Part shown: positions 51,925-60,729 of the stretch, piece after piece
How the letters are laid out: each line of letters starts with the position of its first letter
How positions within the stretch are numbered: position 1 is the first letter of the stretch
DNA from: Rhodanobacter sp.
GTDB lineage: Bacteria > Pseudomonadota > Gammaproteobacteria > Xanthomonadales > Rhodanobacteraceae
Reading direction: 5' to 3'
Length of the DNA stretch: 64,000 bases
NCBI GenBank assembly: GCA_040371205.1
Contig: AP031382.1
Location: 434,001-498,000, forward strand
Position numbers and translations under genes: made by a program
The notes under the pieces: generated by a model
The model's database searches: none
What the model saw: only the letters and a program-made list of their open reading frames with translations
What the model was told of the DNA's origin: nothing

Positions 51925-53007
51925 TCACCCAAACAACTCATACTGCGCCGCATAACTGTCGGCATCGATGAAGCCAGCCAGCCCCACGCCGACGAGGCGG
52001 TAGAGCGCGTCGGCGGGGCGTTCCACTCGTTCGCGCAGGGCGCAGGCGATCTCGGCCAGTTCGTGTTCGGAGGCCGGGCGCTGCGAGGGCGTGAGGCTGC
52101 GCGTCAGCGTGTGGAAGTCGGCGGTCTTGAGCTTCAGCACCACGGTGCGTGCGATGCGGCCTTCGTCGGCCTCGCGCTGGTGCGCGGCCCAGGCCTTGGC
52201 GGCGAGCCGGCGGATGTGCGGCTCCAGTTCGTCCAGCGTGAGGTCGTGTTCGAAGGTGTCCTCGGCGGAGACCTGCAGCGTGGGGCGGTCGGGCGTCACC
52301 GGGTGGTCGTCGATGCCCAGCGACAGCTCGTGCAGGCGCCGGCCCCAGCGCCCGAAGCGCTGTTCGAGTTCCGCCGCCGCGAACGCGCGCAGCTCGCCCA
52401 CGGTGGCCAGGCCCAGCGCGGCGAGCTTGCCTTCCATCACCTTGCCCACGCCGGGCAGGCGGCCGATCGGCAGTGGCGCGAGGAAATCCAGCACCTCGCG
52501 CGGACGCACCACGAACAGGCCGTCGGGCTTGCGGAAATCCGAGGCGATCTTGGCGAGGAACTTGTTCGGCGCCACGCCGGCGGAGGCGGTGAGCTGGGTT
52601 TCCTCGCGGATCGCGGCGCGGATCGCCTCGGCGGTGGCGGTGGCCGAGGGCAGGCCGGTTTTCGTCTCGGTGACGTCGAGGTAGGCCTCGTCCAGCGACA
52701 GCGGTTCGATCAGCTCGGTGTGCCGCGCGAAGATCTCGCGCACCTGCCGCGACACCGCCTTGTAGCGCGCGAAATCCGGTGGCACGAAGATCGCCTGCGG
52801 GCACAGGCGTTCCGCGCGTACCGCCGGCATCGCGGAGCGCACGCCGAACTTGCGCGCCTCGTAGCTGGCCGCGCACACCACCGAGCGCGCGCCGCGCCAC
52901 GCGACCACCACGGGCTGGCCGCGCAGCGAGGGATCGTCGCGCTGCTCCACCGACGCGTAGAACGCGTCCATGTCGACGTGGAGGATTTTGCGGGGAGGCG
53001 TGGGCAC
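51925..53007 (-). CDS. dinB: DNA polymerase IV (Y-family)
   Basis: A 360-aa translesion polymerase. Catalytic carboxylates lie in HVDMDAFYASVEQRDD and PLSLDEAYLDVT. Also present are the SYEARKFGVRSAMP finger segment, the GVAPNKFLAKIASDFRKPDG palm and the PIGRLPGVGKVMEGKL helix-hairpin-helix. The C-terminus lacks an obvious beta-clamp QLxLF motif; it ends AQYELFG. SOS control is usual for dinB, but no LexA box was recognised upstream. Confidence 0.96.
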   Translation of the reverse strand: MPTPPRKILHVDMDAFYASVEQRDDPSLRGQPVVVAWRGARSVVCAASYEARKFGVRSAMPAVRAERLCPQAIFVPPDFARYKAVSRQVREIFARHTELIEPLSLDEAYLDVTETKTGLPSATATAEAIRAAIREETQLTASAGVAPNKFLAKIASDFRKPDGLFVVRPREVLDFLAPLPIGRLPGVGKVMEGKLAALGLATVGELRAFAAAELEQRFGRWGRRLHELSLGIDDHPVTPDRPTLQVSAEDTFEHDLTLDELEPHIRRLAAKAWAAHQREADEGRIARTVVLKLKTADFHTLTRSLTPSQRPASEHELAEIACALRERVERPADALYRLVGVGLAGFIDADSYAAQYELFG

Positions 53008-53043
53008 GGTGCAGGCGATTCTAGAGCCTGCCCGTGGCGTGGC

Positions 53044-53913
53044 CTACGGTCGCCGCACGCGGGCGGCGAGACGCTCCGCATAGCGTTCGGCGGCGTCGGG
53101 CCGGGCCGCGAGATGCAGGAACGGCTCGATCAGTTCCGCCTCCATCAGCAGGAAGCGTCCGTCCTGCATCACGCCGTCGATGCGCGCATAGGCGGGCATG
53201 GCGTGGCCGGCGCGCTGCACCGCGGCCAGCACGCTGCGCGCGCCGGCCAGGGCCGCCGTGGGTGCGTTGGCCAGTTCCGCGCTGCCGCCGTGTTCGCCCT
53301 GCACGCGGTAGTCGCCGGCCTTCGGCCGCTTGCGCACGGCATGGCTGTAGTCGTTGTCGAAGAACAGCAGCGACCATTCGCCGTCGCGCTGGATCTCCGC
53401 CACGAACGGCTGCACCAGCCAGTCGCTGTCGGGCAGCGCGGCGACGGCCTGCGCGAAGGCCGGGTCGTCCGCGCTGCCGCGCAGCGTGCGCCAGGCGCCG
53501 CCGCTCACCGCGGGCTTCACCACCGCGTCCTGCCCGCGCATGGCCTGCAGCGCCGACGGCAGTTGCGCCGTGTGCGCCAGCCGCGTGGGGATGATTTCCA
53601 CGCCGTGCCGGGCCAGTTCCAGCAGGTAGCGCTTGTCGCTGTTCCAGCGCAGCAGGCGGCTGTCGTTGACGGTGGGCACGCCCAGCGCATCGAGCGTGTC
53701 GAGCCACTGCAGGAACTGCGGATAGCGCTGGAAGTAGTCCCACACGGTGCGGATCAGCACGGCGTCGAAGCGCGTCCAGTCCACGTCCGGGTCGTTCCAG
53801 ATGCAGGGCACGGAATGCACGCCGAGGCGGGCGAGCGTGGCGACGAAGTGCGCGTCGTCGGGATACACGCCGGGGTGGGCGGCGTCGGTGGCAAGCGCGA
53901 GTTGGATGGACAT
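53044..53913 (-). CDS. ATP-grasp domain protein, RimK/glutathione-synthetase-like
   Basis: A 289-aa enzyme of the ATP-grasp group. The N-terminal domain (IQLALATDAAHPGVYPDDA, then LIRTVWDYF) is followed by ATP-binding elements: VVKPAVSGGAWRT, DWLVQPFVAEIQRDGEWSLLFF, and the Mg-binding FLLMEAELIEPFLHL. Similar proteins join amino acids or peptides, but the substrate is unknown. The start is the ATG at 53913. It lies 36 bases upstream of dinB on the same strand. Confidence 0.85.
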   Translation of the reverse strand: MSIQLALATDAAHPGVYPDDAHFVATLARLGVHSVPCIWNDPDVDWTRFDAVLIRTVWDYFQRYPQFLQWLDTLDALGVPTVNDSRLLRWNSDKRYLLELARHGVEIIPTRLAHTAQLPSALQAMRGQDAVVKPAVSGGAWRTLRGSADDPAFAQAVAALPDSDWLVQPFVAEIQRDGEWSLLFFDNDYSHAVRKRPKAGDYRVQGEHGGSAELANAPTAALAGARSVLAAVQRAGHAMPAYARIDGVMQDGRFLLMEAELIEPFLHLAARPDAAERYAERLAARVRRP

Positions 53914-54140
53914 GCGAACCCTCTCGGTGTCGAGGGCGCCCTTGTCGACGAGGATCGCGCGCCGAGCGTGGCGGATGACTCCGTCGCAGCACCCCTCGGC
54001 ACGGACTGCGCGGCGCGTGTGCCGACGCAACAGGGAGCATCGCCGGGCGATGCATGGCGCGCATTCTTCGGCGACGCAGGGCGGCTGTCAATCGGACGTA
54101 TGCTGTCTGCCTGCATCCCTAAATGCCTTGCGGGGTCTTC

Positions 54141-54893
54141 ATGTTGCTCGACGCGATCCATGCCGGGTCTTCGATGCTCGCCGCCTTTCTTGCTTCGCTG
54201 GTGGAATGCGTGGAGGCGTTGACCGTGGTGCTGGCGGTGGGTGCGGTGCGCGGCTGGCGCAGCGCGCTGGCCGGCAGTGCGGCGGGATTGTCGGTGCTGC
54301 TCCTGCTGGTGGCGGCGCTGGGGCGTGCGCTGGCCCATGTCCCGCTGCACGCGCTGCAACTGGTCGTGGGGGCGCTGTTGCTGCTGTTCGGCATGCGCTG
54401 GCTGCGCAAGGCCGTGTTGCGCGCGGCGGGGGTGCTGCCGCTGCATGACGAGGCGGCGATCTACGCGCGCGAGACGCAGGCTTTGCGCGGGCAGGCCGCG
54501 GCATCGCAGTGGGACAAGCTGGCCTTCGCGACTGCGTTCAAGATCACCATGCTCGAAGGCGTCGAGGTGGTGTTCATCGTGCTCGCCATCGGCGCCGGCC
54601 GCCCCGGCCTGTTGTGGCCCGCCAGCCTTGGCGCCGTGGCGGCGCTGGCCGTGGTGTCGGCCTTGGGCGTCGCGCTGCATCGCCCGCTGTCGCGCGTGCC
54701 CGAGAACACGCTGAAGTTCGTGGTGGGCGTGCTGCTCTGCGCCTTCGGCACGTTCTGGGCTGGCGAAGGCATGGGCTACGCGTGGCCGGGCGGGGACGGT
54801 GCGCTGGCCGGCCTGGTCGGCGGCTTCCTGGCGACGTCCCTGCTGTGCATCCCGTGGTGCCGTCGCGTGGCGGCACAAGGAGGCGTCCGATGA
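54141..54893 (+). CDS. Polytopic membrane protein with duplicated acidic motif (COG4280-like)
   Basis: A 250-aa protein with about seven membrane helices. Two equivalent motifs, LVECVEALTVVLAVG (about 14-28) and MLEGVEVVFIVLAIG (about 134-148), each have two Glu residues four apart within a helix. This suggests an internal duplication with a cation-transport role, as in FTR1, LysE or UPF0016 families. I recall the group as COG4280. I chose the ATG at 54141; one 6 codons upstream is also possible. Overlaps the next gene by 4 bases. Confidence 0.75.
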   Translation: MLLDAIHAGSSMLAAFLASLVECVEALTVVLAVGAVRGWRSALAGSAAGLSVLLLLVAALGRALAHVPLHALQLVVGALLLLFGMRWLRKAVLRAAGVLPLHDEAAIYARETQALRGQAAASQWDKLAFATAFKITMLEGVEVVFIVLAIGAGRPGLLWPASLGAVAALAVVSALGVALHRPLSRVPENTLKFVVGVLLCAFGTFWAGEGMGYAWPGGDGALAGLVGGFLATSLLCIPWCRRVAAQGGVR

Positions 54894-55096
54894 ACGGGCT
54901 GCGCGCGTTGCTGGCGGAACTCTGGGGCCTGTTCGTCGACGACGGGCGCGACGCGCTGGCCGTCGTCGCCTGGCTGCTGCTGGCATGGCTGGCGCTGCCG
55001 CTGCTGGACCTCGGCGGCGGTTGGAACGCATCCGTCTTCGCGGCAGGCCTGCTCGCGATCCTGGCCGTGAGCGTGCTGCGCCGCGCGCGGCGCTGA
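54890..55096 (+). CDS. Small two-helix membrane protein
   Basis: A 68-aa protein with two hydrophobic helices (about 22-40 and 45-63) and a basic C-terminus. Its ATG overlaps the stop of the COG4280-like gene and is preceded by AAGGAGG, so the two are translated together. It may be an accessory subunit. Convergent with the anti-sigma-like gene. Confidence 0.65.
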   Translation: MNGLRALLAELWGLFVDDGRDALAVVAWLLLAWLALPLLDLGGGWNASVFAAGLLAILAVSVLRRARR

Positions 55097-55098
55097 TT

Positions 55099-55452
55099 TC
55101 AATGGCTGGCCAATGACGTCGAAGCAATCAGGTAGACACGCGTATCGGCTTGCCCATTCGTCAGCAGCAGGGCGGCACCGTGCTCGACCTGGATGCCGTT
55201 CGGCAACGTTGGTGGCGTTGCCGCCTGCAGCAGGGTTCGGGTCAGTGCCTGGGTGGTGCGTTCGCGGCTGACGGCGCCGGGTAGCCAGATCAGTGTCAGC
55301 AGCATCAGCGCACCGGCGCCTGCCGTTGCGGGCAACCAGCGAGCGAAGCGCTGGCGGGTCGGTTCGCGCTGTTCGCGCAGGCTGTGGCGCAGGTGTGCGA
55401 GGCCGCCAGGTGGCGGGGAGAGTTCGGGTAGCAGGTTCGCCAGTTCACGCAT
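55099..55452 (-). CDS. Putative anti-sigma factor with one membrane helix
   Basis: A 117-aa protein with a cytosolic N-terminus (MRELANLLPELSPPPGGLAH), one membrane helix (about 41-60) and a small periplasmic C-terminus. It overlaps the ECF sigma gene by 8 bases and is transcribed after it, so it is probably the cognate anti-sigma factor. No zinc motif. Assignment rests on context. Confidence 0.62.
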   Translation of the reverse strand: MRELANLLPELSPPPGGLAHLRHSLREQREPTRQRFARWLPATAGAGALMLLTLIWLPGAVSRERTTQALTRTLLQAATPPTLPNGIQVEHGAALLLTNGQADTRVYLIASTSLASH

Positions 55453-55939
55453 CGTCGGATTCTCCCAGTAGGGCTTTCAGTCGCTGTAGGGCGTGGTGCT
55501 TGCGCGAGGCCACGGTACCGGCGGGGATGCCGAGCACGATGGCGATCTCGGCGCCGGCAAGGCCGCTGAATTCGGCCAGCAGCAGTACATCGCGCGAGCT
55601 TGCCGGCAGTTGGCGCAAGGCCTGGCGCAGGCGGCGCGTGGCGAGAAAATCGCTCTCGCCGCTTTCGTGCGCCAATCCGTCCGCCTCGTCCAGCGACGCG
55701 AAGCGCCGCAAGCGATGCCACCGCAGACGGTTCTTCGCCAGGTTGAGCGCAGTGGTCCACAGCAAGGCATCAAGAGTGGCTTCGTCCACCCGTGCGCGTT
55801 GCGCCCATACCCGCATGCAGGCGTCGTGGATCACGTCCTGGCAGTCCTGTGTCTGCCAAAGCTGGCGGTACAGCACGTTGTACAGCGGCCGCTCCAGTCG
55901 CCGGTAGCAATCCTCAAGCGCCTCCTCGCGCAGCGTCAT
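55445..55939 (-). CDS. ECF sigma factor
   Basis: A 164-aa sigma-70 family protein. Region 2 is LYRQLWQTQDCQDVIHDACM then LWTTALNLAKNRLRWHRL. Region 4 is LRQLPASSRDVLLLAEFSGL and the helix-turn-helix IAIVLGIPAGTVASRKHHAL. It lies 9 bases after a lipoprotein gene and overlaps a membrane protein gene, giving a lipoprotein - sigma - anti-sigma operon. The lipoprotein may feed an envelope signal to the anti-sigma factor. Confidence 0.9.
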   Translation of the reverse strand: MTLREEALEDCYRRLERPLYNVLYRQLWQTQDCQDVIHDACMRVWAQRARVDEATLDALLWTTALNLAKNRLRWHRLRRFASLDEADGLAHESGESDFLATRRLRQALRQLPASSRDVLLLAEFSGLAGAEIAIVLGIPAGTVASRKHHALQRLKALLGESDDA

Positions 55940-55948
55940 GCGGGGCGC

Positions 55949-56722
55949 TCAGGCTTTGGCAGGCAGACGATCCACGCGCACGACGAGCAGGCGCAAGGCG
56001 GGTTTGTCTTGGCAGGTCGTATTGGTAGGCATGACGCCGCTCGACCCGGTCGGGCATGCGCCGGGCGCCATGGCCAGCACGAGGTATTGGCCGAAGGTGG
56101 CGTCGACCTCTGTGTTGAGCTTGCCCAGGCCGCGGTTGCTGGAGTCCTGGTAGCCGAGTTGCAACCGTGCCGTGTCGCCGTTGACCGCTCCAACGCGGAA
56201 GTCAAAGTCGCGCAGGTGGGGGCCGTCGGCGGTGATCAGGTTACCGGTCTGGCCGCTGACGCCGACCAGGGTCGCGGCCTGGTCGAGATGGAAATGCAGC
56301 GGCCCCATCGATTGTTGCAGCGAGGCCAGGCTGCCGGCGAGGTTCTTCAGCGCGGGATCGTCCGCGCCGGCACCGGGCTGTCCGTCGATGACCCAGAAGT
56401 GCACGCCCACTTGCATTGCCGGGGCCTGCTTCGGCACGGCCTTGCCCAGCGCTTCGATCGCCTCGCCGATCGAGGCTTGCGCGTCGCGCGGCGCATAGAC
56501 CAGCAATTGGCCAGGCGCGGCCTGGCTCACGCTGGCCTTGCTAGCCATGGCTTGGGTCAAGGCGTTGCGCAGCTCTTCCGACTGCGCAACCGGCACGTGA
56601 TACATCTTCAATTCCATCGCCTGGGCGGCCTGGCCGGACGAGTCGGATGTATGGCAGCCACCCAGCGTGGTACCCAGCACCAGCAGCGCGGTGCCGGCAA
56701 CAAGTCGAAATGCGTGCTTCAT
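55949..56722 (-). CDS. Lipoprotein in an ECF sigma operon
   Basis: A 257-aa protein with a lipobox (LGGC, about Cys23). Residues 35-95 (MELKMYHVPVAQSEELRNAL, then VYAPRDAQASIGEAIEAL) look like a secretin N-type or BON-like alpha/beta module. A beta-rich second half contains a cysteine pair (GACPTGSS and NTTCQDK). Probably periplasmic or inner-face outer membrane. First gene of the operon with the sigma and anti-sigma genes; its own role is unknown. Confidence 0.75.
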   Translation of the reverse strand: MKHAFRLVAGTALLVLGTTLGGCHTSDSSGQAAQAMELKMYHVPVAQSEELRNALTQAMASKASVSQAAPGQLLVYAPRDAQASIGEAIEALGKAVPKQAPAMQVGVHFWVIDGQPGAGADDPALKNLAGSLASLQQSMGPLHFHLDQAATLVGVSGQTGNLITADGPHLRDFDFRVGAVNGDTARLQLGYQDSSNRGLGKLNTEVDATFGQYLVLAMAPGACPTGSSGVMPTNTTCQDKPALRLLVVRVDRLPAKA

Positions 56723-56812
56723 GCGATTCCCTCGCGGCGGGCCGGATGGCCGCCTTCCCGACTGTATACACGCGAGCGTGGATTTTCTTCACCGCCGCCG
56801 GAAGGACGGATT

Positions 56813-57136
56813 TCAGCCGGCGTCGTCCCAGAACACCTCGACCGCATCGGGATTCATGAAGCCCCAGATCGGCGTGCCCAGCCGTACCAGGCCGTTGCGG
56901 ATGCGGTGGGTGGTCTCGTCGTAGGCGGAGATGCGGTAGACCAGCTGGTACTTCGAGGTGGTGAACCACATCGACAGCGGCATGAAGCCCCAGTTTTGCC
57001 TGGCGTGCAGGATGCGCAGGCCGCTGGCCTGGGCCCAGTCCTGCAGGAGTGCCCTGGCATTCCTGTAATGGCGCCAGCTCAGCCAGATGCCCAGGGCGAT
57101 CAGCAGCAGGAACAGCAACGGTGGGATTCGCGCCAT
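56813..57136 (-). CDS. Small membrane-anchored protein, unknown
   Basis: A 107-aa protein with one N-terminal membrane helix (about 5-20) and a soluble domain containing WGFMPLSMWFTTSKYQLVYR, probably cytoplasmic or periplasmic beta structure. No family recognised with confidence. It is divergent from the amino-acid permease gene, with 114 bases between the two starts. Confidence 0.7.
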   Translation of the reverse strand: MARIPPLLFLLLIALGIWLSWRHYRNARALLQDWAQASGLRILHARQNWGFMPLSMWFTTSKYQLVYRISAYDETTHRIRNGLVRLGTPIWGFMNPDAVEVFWDDAG

Positions 57137-57250
57137 TGCCGCGTCTCTCCATGGATTCCCATGCGCAGCGTGAGCCGTGCCGTGCGCCGACGCAAGCGCT
57201 CGTGCCGACGGGGACTGGCCGAAGCCCGCGCGCCATGCCAAGGTTGCCGG

Positions 57251-58582
57251 ATGACGAACGAAACCAGCTCCCCCGCCTACCTGCGCCGGCTCGGCGTGTG
57301 GGACGGCGCGATGATCGTGGTCGGCGGCGTGATCGGCGCCGGCATCTTCCGCACCCCGGCCACGGTAGCCGAGCGCACGGCTTCCGGCCTGCCGCTGCTG
57401 GCGCTGTGGGTGCTGGGCGGCCTGCTCACGTTCACCGGCGTGCTGTGCTACGCGGAGCTTGGCTCGCGGCGGCCGCAGGCGGGCGGCATCTACCTCTACC
57501 TGCGCGAAGCCTTCGGCATGCTGCCGGCCTTCCTGTTCGGCTGGACGATGGCGCTGATCAACTACCCGGGCAGCGTGGCGGCGGTGGCGATCACCTTCGC
57601 GGACTACCTGTGCAAGGCGCTGGGGCTGTCCACGGCGTGGGTGACGCCGGTGGGCGTGTCGGCCATCGTGTTCATCGTGGGGGTGAACTTCACCGGCATC
57701 CGTGCCGGTGCGATGCTGCAGAACATCTTCGCGGTGCTGAAGCTGGCGGCGGTGGCCCTGCTGGTGGCGGTGGGCCTGGTGCTGGCGCACGGGCACCTGG
57801 GCGGTGTGCTGGCGGCGGACACCACGCATACGGTGTCCAACGGCGCGTTCGTGGGCGCGCTGCTGCCGGTGCTGTTCACCTATGGCGGCTTTCACTACCT
57901 CAACGATCTGGCGGGCGAGGTGCGCGAACCGCAGCGCGTGCTGCCGCGCGCCCTGCTGCTGGGCATGCTGGGCGTGGTGACGGCCTACGTGCTGGCCAAC
58001 GTCGCCTATCTCACCGGCATGGGACATGCGGGCCTGGCCGCCAGCACCGCGCCGGCGGCCGACCTGATGCACCGCCTGTTCGGCACCGCCGGCGAGAAGG
58101 TGATGGCCGTCGGCATCGCCTGCTCCACCTTCGGCTACTGCAGCATCGCCATCGCCGGCGGCGCGCGCGTGCTGCAGACCATGGGCGCGGACGGCGCGCT
58201 GTTCCGCGCGGTGGGCCGCATCGACCCGGTGAGCCGCGCGCCGCGCGTGGCGCTGGCCTTGCTGGGCGGCTGGACCATCGTGCTGATGCTGTGGGGCAAC
58301 TTCGGCCAGCTGGTGGACTACACCACGGTGGGCGAGTGGCTGGGCCATGCCTTCGGCATCGGTACGCTGTTCTGGTACCGCTGGAAGTTCGTGGACGAGC
58401 CGGCGCCGTTCCGCGTGCCGCTGTTTCCGTGGATGCCGCTGGTGTTCGTGGTCACCGTGCTGGGCGTGATCGCGGCCACGGCGATCTCGTCGCCGCACGA
58501 TGCGGGCATGAGCCTTCTCATCATCGCGCTCGGCGCGCCGGTGTACTGGTTGTGGCAAGGCTTGCGGAGGAGAACGACATGA
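57251..58582 (+). CDS. APC-superfamily amino acid permease
   Basis: A 443-aa transporter with about 12 helices. Helix 1 has the unwound substrate-site motif VVGGVIGAGIF, then CYAELGSRRPQAGG after helix 2, and FTYGGFHYLNDLAGEVREPQ near helix 6-7. These place it in the amino acid/polyamine/organocation family. The substrate is unclear. Its stop overlaps the start of an exported glycoside hydrolase gene. Confidence 0.9.
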   Translation: MTNETSSPAYLRRLGVWDGAMIVVGGVIGAGIFRTPATVAERTASGLPLLALWVLGGLLTFTGVLCYAELGSRRPQAGGIYLYLREAFGMLPAFLFGWTMALINYPGSVAAVAITFADYLCKALGLSTAWVTPVGVSAIVFIVGVNFTGIRAGAMLQNIFAVLKLAAVALLVAVGLVLAHGHLGGVLAADTTHTVSNGAFVGALLPVLFTYGGFHYLNDLAGEVREPQRVLPRALLLGMLGVVTAYVLANVAYLTGMGHAGLAASTAPAADLMHRLFGTAGEKVMAVGIACSTFGYCSIAIAGGARVLQTMGADGALFRAVGRIDPVSRAPRVALALLGGWTIVLMLWGNFGQLVDYTTVGEWLGHAFGIGTLFWYRWKFVDEPAPFRVPLFPWMPLVFVVTVLGVIAATAISSPHDAGMSLLIIALGAPVYWLWQGLRRRTT

Positions 58583-60696
58583 AACGCATCGGACTGGCGG
58601 CCGCGCTTGCGCTGTTCGCCGTGCAGGCGACGGCGGCCGAAGTGGCCGACCTCGCGGCGGCATCGGCGCACGTCGACCTGCGGCAGGTGGCGCGCGCCGC
58701 GTCGATCGAAACCGCGCAGGACGGCGTGAAGCAGCAGCGCTACACCTTCCAGCCGTCCGCGCTGCCGCAGATCGTGGTGATGCCCGCGCGGGGCGCTTGG
58801 AACTGGCAGGGGCAGGGCGCATTGCAGCTGCGCGTGCAGAACGCGATGCCGTGGGCGGTGACCCTGGTGGTCGACATCGACGGCAGGGACACGAAATCGC
58901 ACCTGCATGCGGTGGTGGGCCTGCCGGCCGGCCCGGCGCAGACCCTGGTGGTGCCGTTGCATGCCGTGTCGCCGCTGACGTTCGGCATGCAGGTCGGGCC
59001 GACCCGGCCGTTCGACGACGCTGGCCGCCGCGTGCTGGTGGCGACCACGGTGCAGGGCGCGCTCGATCTTGCCAATGTGCGCGACGTGCGGCTCGCTGTG
59101 CCGGCGCCGCAGGCGGCGCAATCCCTGCTGTTCGGCCGCATGGACACGGTGGCGGGCGAGGCTGCGTTGCACGACGCCTACACCGGCATCGTGGACCGTT
59201 ACGGCCAGTACACCCGCGAGGACTGGCCCGAGAAGATCGTCGACGATGCCGCGCTGCGCGCCGCCGTGAAGCAGCCGCCGGCTGCGGGGGCGATGCCCGC
59301 CGTTGACCGCTACGGCGGACGTCTGGACGTCCATCTGCAAGCCACCGGCTGGTTCCACACGCAGAAGGCCGGCGGCCGCTGGTGGCTGGTCACGCCGGAT
59401 GGCCACGGTTTCTTCTCGCTGGGCGTGAATACGGTGAAGGCCGACGACACCCGCACCTACGTGCAGGATCGCGCGTACATGTTCCGCGACCTGCCGCCGG
59501 ACCGCGGCGCGTGGGCGGCGTTCTACGGTACGGGCGACAACCGCAACGCGCAACAGGGCGCTGGCGCGGGCCGCTGCTGCGACCACGGCCAGTGGTTCGA
59601 CTTCTACGCCGCCAACCTTTACCGCGTGGACGGCAAGGACTGGCTCGCCGCCTGGCGCACGCGCACGCTGGCGCGCCTGCAGGCGTGGGGCTTCAACACC
59701 ATCGCCAACTGGAGCGATCCCGCACTGGGCGCGATGCACAAGCTGCCGTACACGCGCGAGCTGGACATCCACGGCGACTTCGGCACCGTCGCCACCGGCT
59801 ACGACTGGTGGGGCCGCATGCCCGATCCGTTCGACCCGCGCTTCGCGCAGGCGGCGGACAGCGCGGCGGCACGGGCCGCGCAGGGCGTGCGAAACGATCC
59901 GTGGCTGCTGGGCTACTTCGCCGACAACGAACTGTCGTGGTCCGCCTATGGCCCCGAAGGCCGCTGGGCGCTGGCCATGGGCACGCTGCACGGCGAGGCG
60001 CGCAGCGCGGCCAAGCAGGCGTTCATCGCCGAGCTGAAGGCAAAGTACGGCACGCCGCAGAAACTGGCGGCGGCCTGGGGCATCGCGCTGGCCTCGTGGG
60101 ATGCGTTGGACGCCACCGATTTCCCCGCGCCTGCGCCAAGCGACGCGCATCCCGCCGTCGCCGCCGACTACAGCGCGTGGCTGACCCGCTACGCCGAACA
60201 GTTCTTCCGCACCGTCGCCGCAGCGATCCACCGCCACGATCCGCACCACCTCTACCTCGGCAGCCGCTTCGCGGTGAAGACGCCCGAGGCCGTTGCGGTC
60301 TGCGCCAGGTATTGCGACGTGGTGAGCTTCAACATCTACGCCGACGTGCCGCAGCACGGCTTCGACGCGGCGGCGATGCGCAAGCTCGACAAGCCGGTGC
60401 TGATCTCCGAATTCCATTTCGGCTCCGACGACCGCGGCCCGTTCGGCAAGGGCGTGGTGTCGGTGGAGAACGAGGCGCAGCGCGGCCCCGCCTACGCGCA
60501 CTACCTGCAGGCCGCGCTGGACGATCCCGACATCGTCGGCACGCACTGGTTCGAGTACGTGGACGAACCGGTAACCGGGCGGCTGCTCGACGGCGAGAAC
60601 GGGCACTTCAGCCTGGTCGGCATCACCGACATTCCGTTCAAGGGTTTCGTCGAGGCGGTACGCAAGGCGAATGCGCAAGCGCAGCAGGGGCACTGA
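58579..60696 (+). CDS. Exported clan GH-A glycoside hydrolase (GH42/GH50-like)
   Basis: A 705-aa protein with a Sec signal peptide (cleavage after VQATAA). An N-terminal beta-sandwich-like domain (about 25-215) precedes the TIM barrel. The acid/base is probably Glu451 in YFADNELSW, and the nucleophile Glu611 in VLISEFHFG, the order expected for retaining clan-A enzymes. GRWWLVTPDGHGFFSLGVN is typical of beta-agarase-like proteins. The substrate may be a galactan or another plant or algal glycan. Coupled to the permease gene by a 4-base overlap, an odd partnership. Confidence 0.85.
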   Translation: MKRIGLAAALALFAVQATAAEVADLAAASAHVDLRQVARAASIETAQDGVKQQRYTFQPSALPQIVVMPARGAWNWQGQGALQLRVQNAMPWAVTLVVDIDGRDTKSHLHAVVGLPAGPAQTLVVPLHAVSPLTFGMQVGPTRPFDDAGRRVLVATTVQGALDLANVRDVRLAVPAPQAAQSLLFGRMDTVAGEAALHDAYTGIVDRYGQYTREDWPEKIVDDAALRAAVKQPPAAGAMPAVDRYGGRLDVHLQATGWFHTQKAGGRWWLVTPDGHGFFSLGVNTVKADDTRTYVQDRAYMFRDLPPDRGAWAAFYGTGDNRNAQQGAGAGRCCDHGQWFDFYAANLYRVDGKDWLAAWRTRTLARLQAWGFNTIANWSDPALGAMHKLPYTRELDIHGDFGTVATGYDWWGRMPDPFDPRFAQAADSAAARAAQGVRNDPWLLGYFADNELSWSAYGPEGRWALAMGTLHGEARSAAKQAFIAELKAKYGTPQKLAAAWGIALASWDALDATDFPAPAPSDAHPAVAADYSAWLTRYAEQFFRTVAAAIHRHDPHHLYLGSRFAVKTPEAVAVCARYCDVVSFNIYADVPQHGFDAAAMRKLDKPVLISEFHFGSDDRGPFGKGVVSVENEAQRGPAYAHYLQAALDDPDIVGTHWFEYVDEPVTGRLLDGENGHFSLVGITDIPFKGFVEAVRKANAQAQQGH

Positions 60697-60729
60697 CGAC
60701 GTGACGATCCGGCGTCGACGGAGCCGCCC

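Noticed and set aside
49155-53007. An integron integrase or phage integrase in the cassette region.
   Set aside because: No frame shows the tyrosine-recombinase RHRY pattern; the large minus-strand gene there is dinB.
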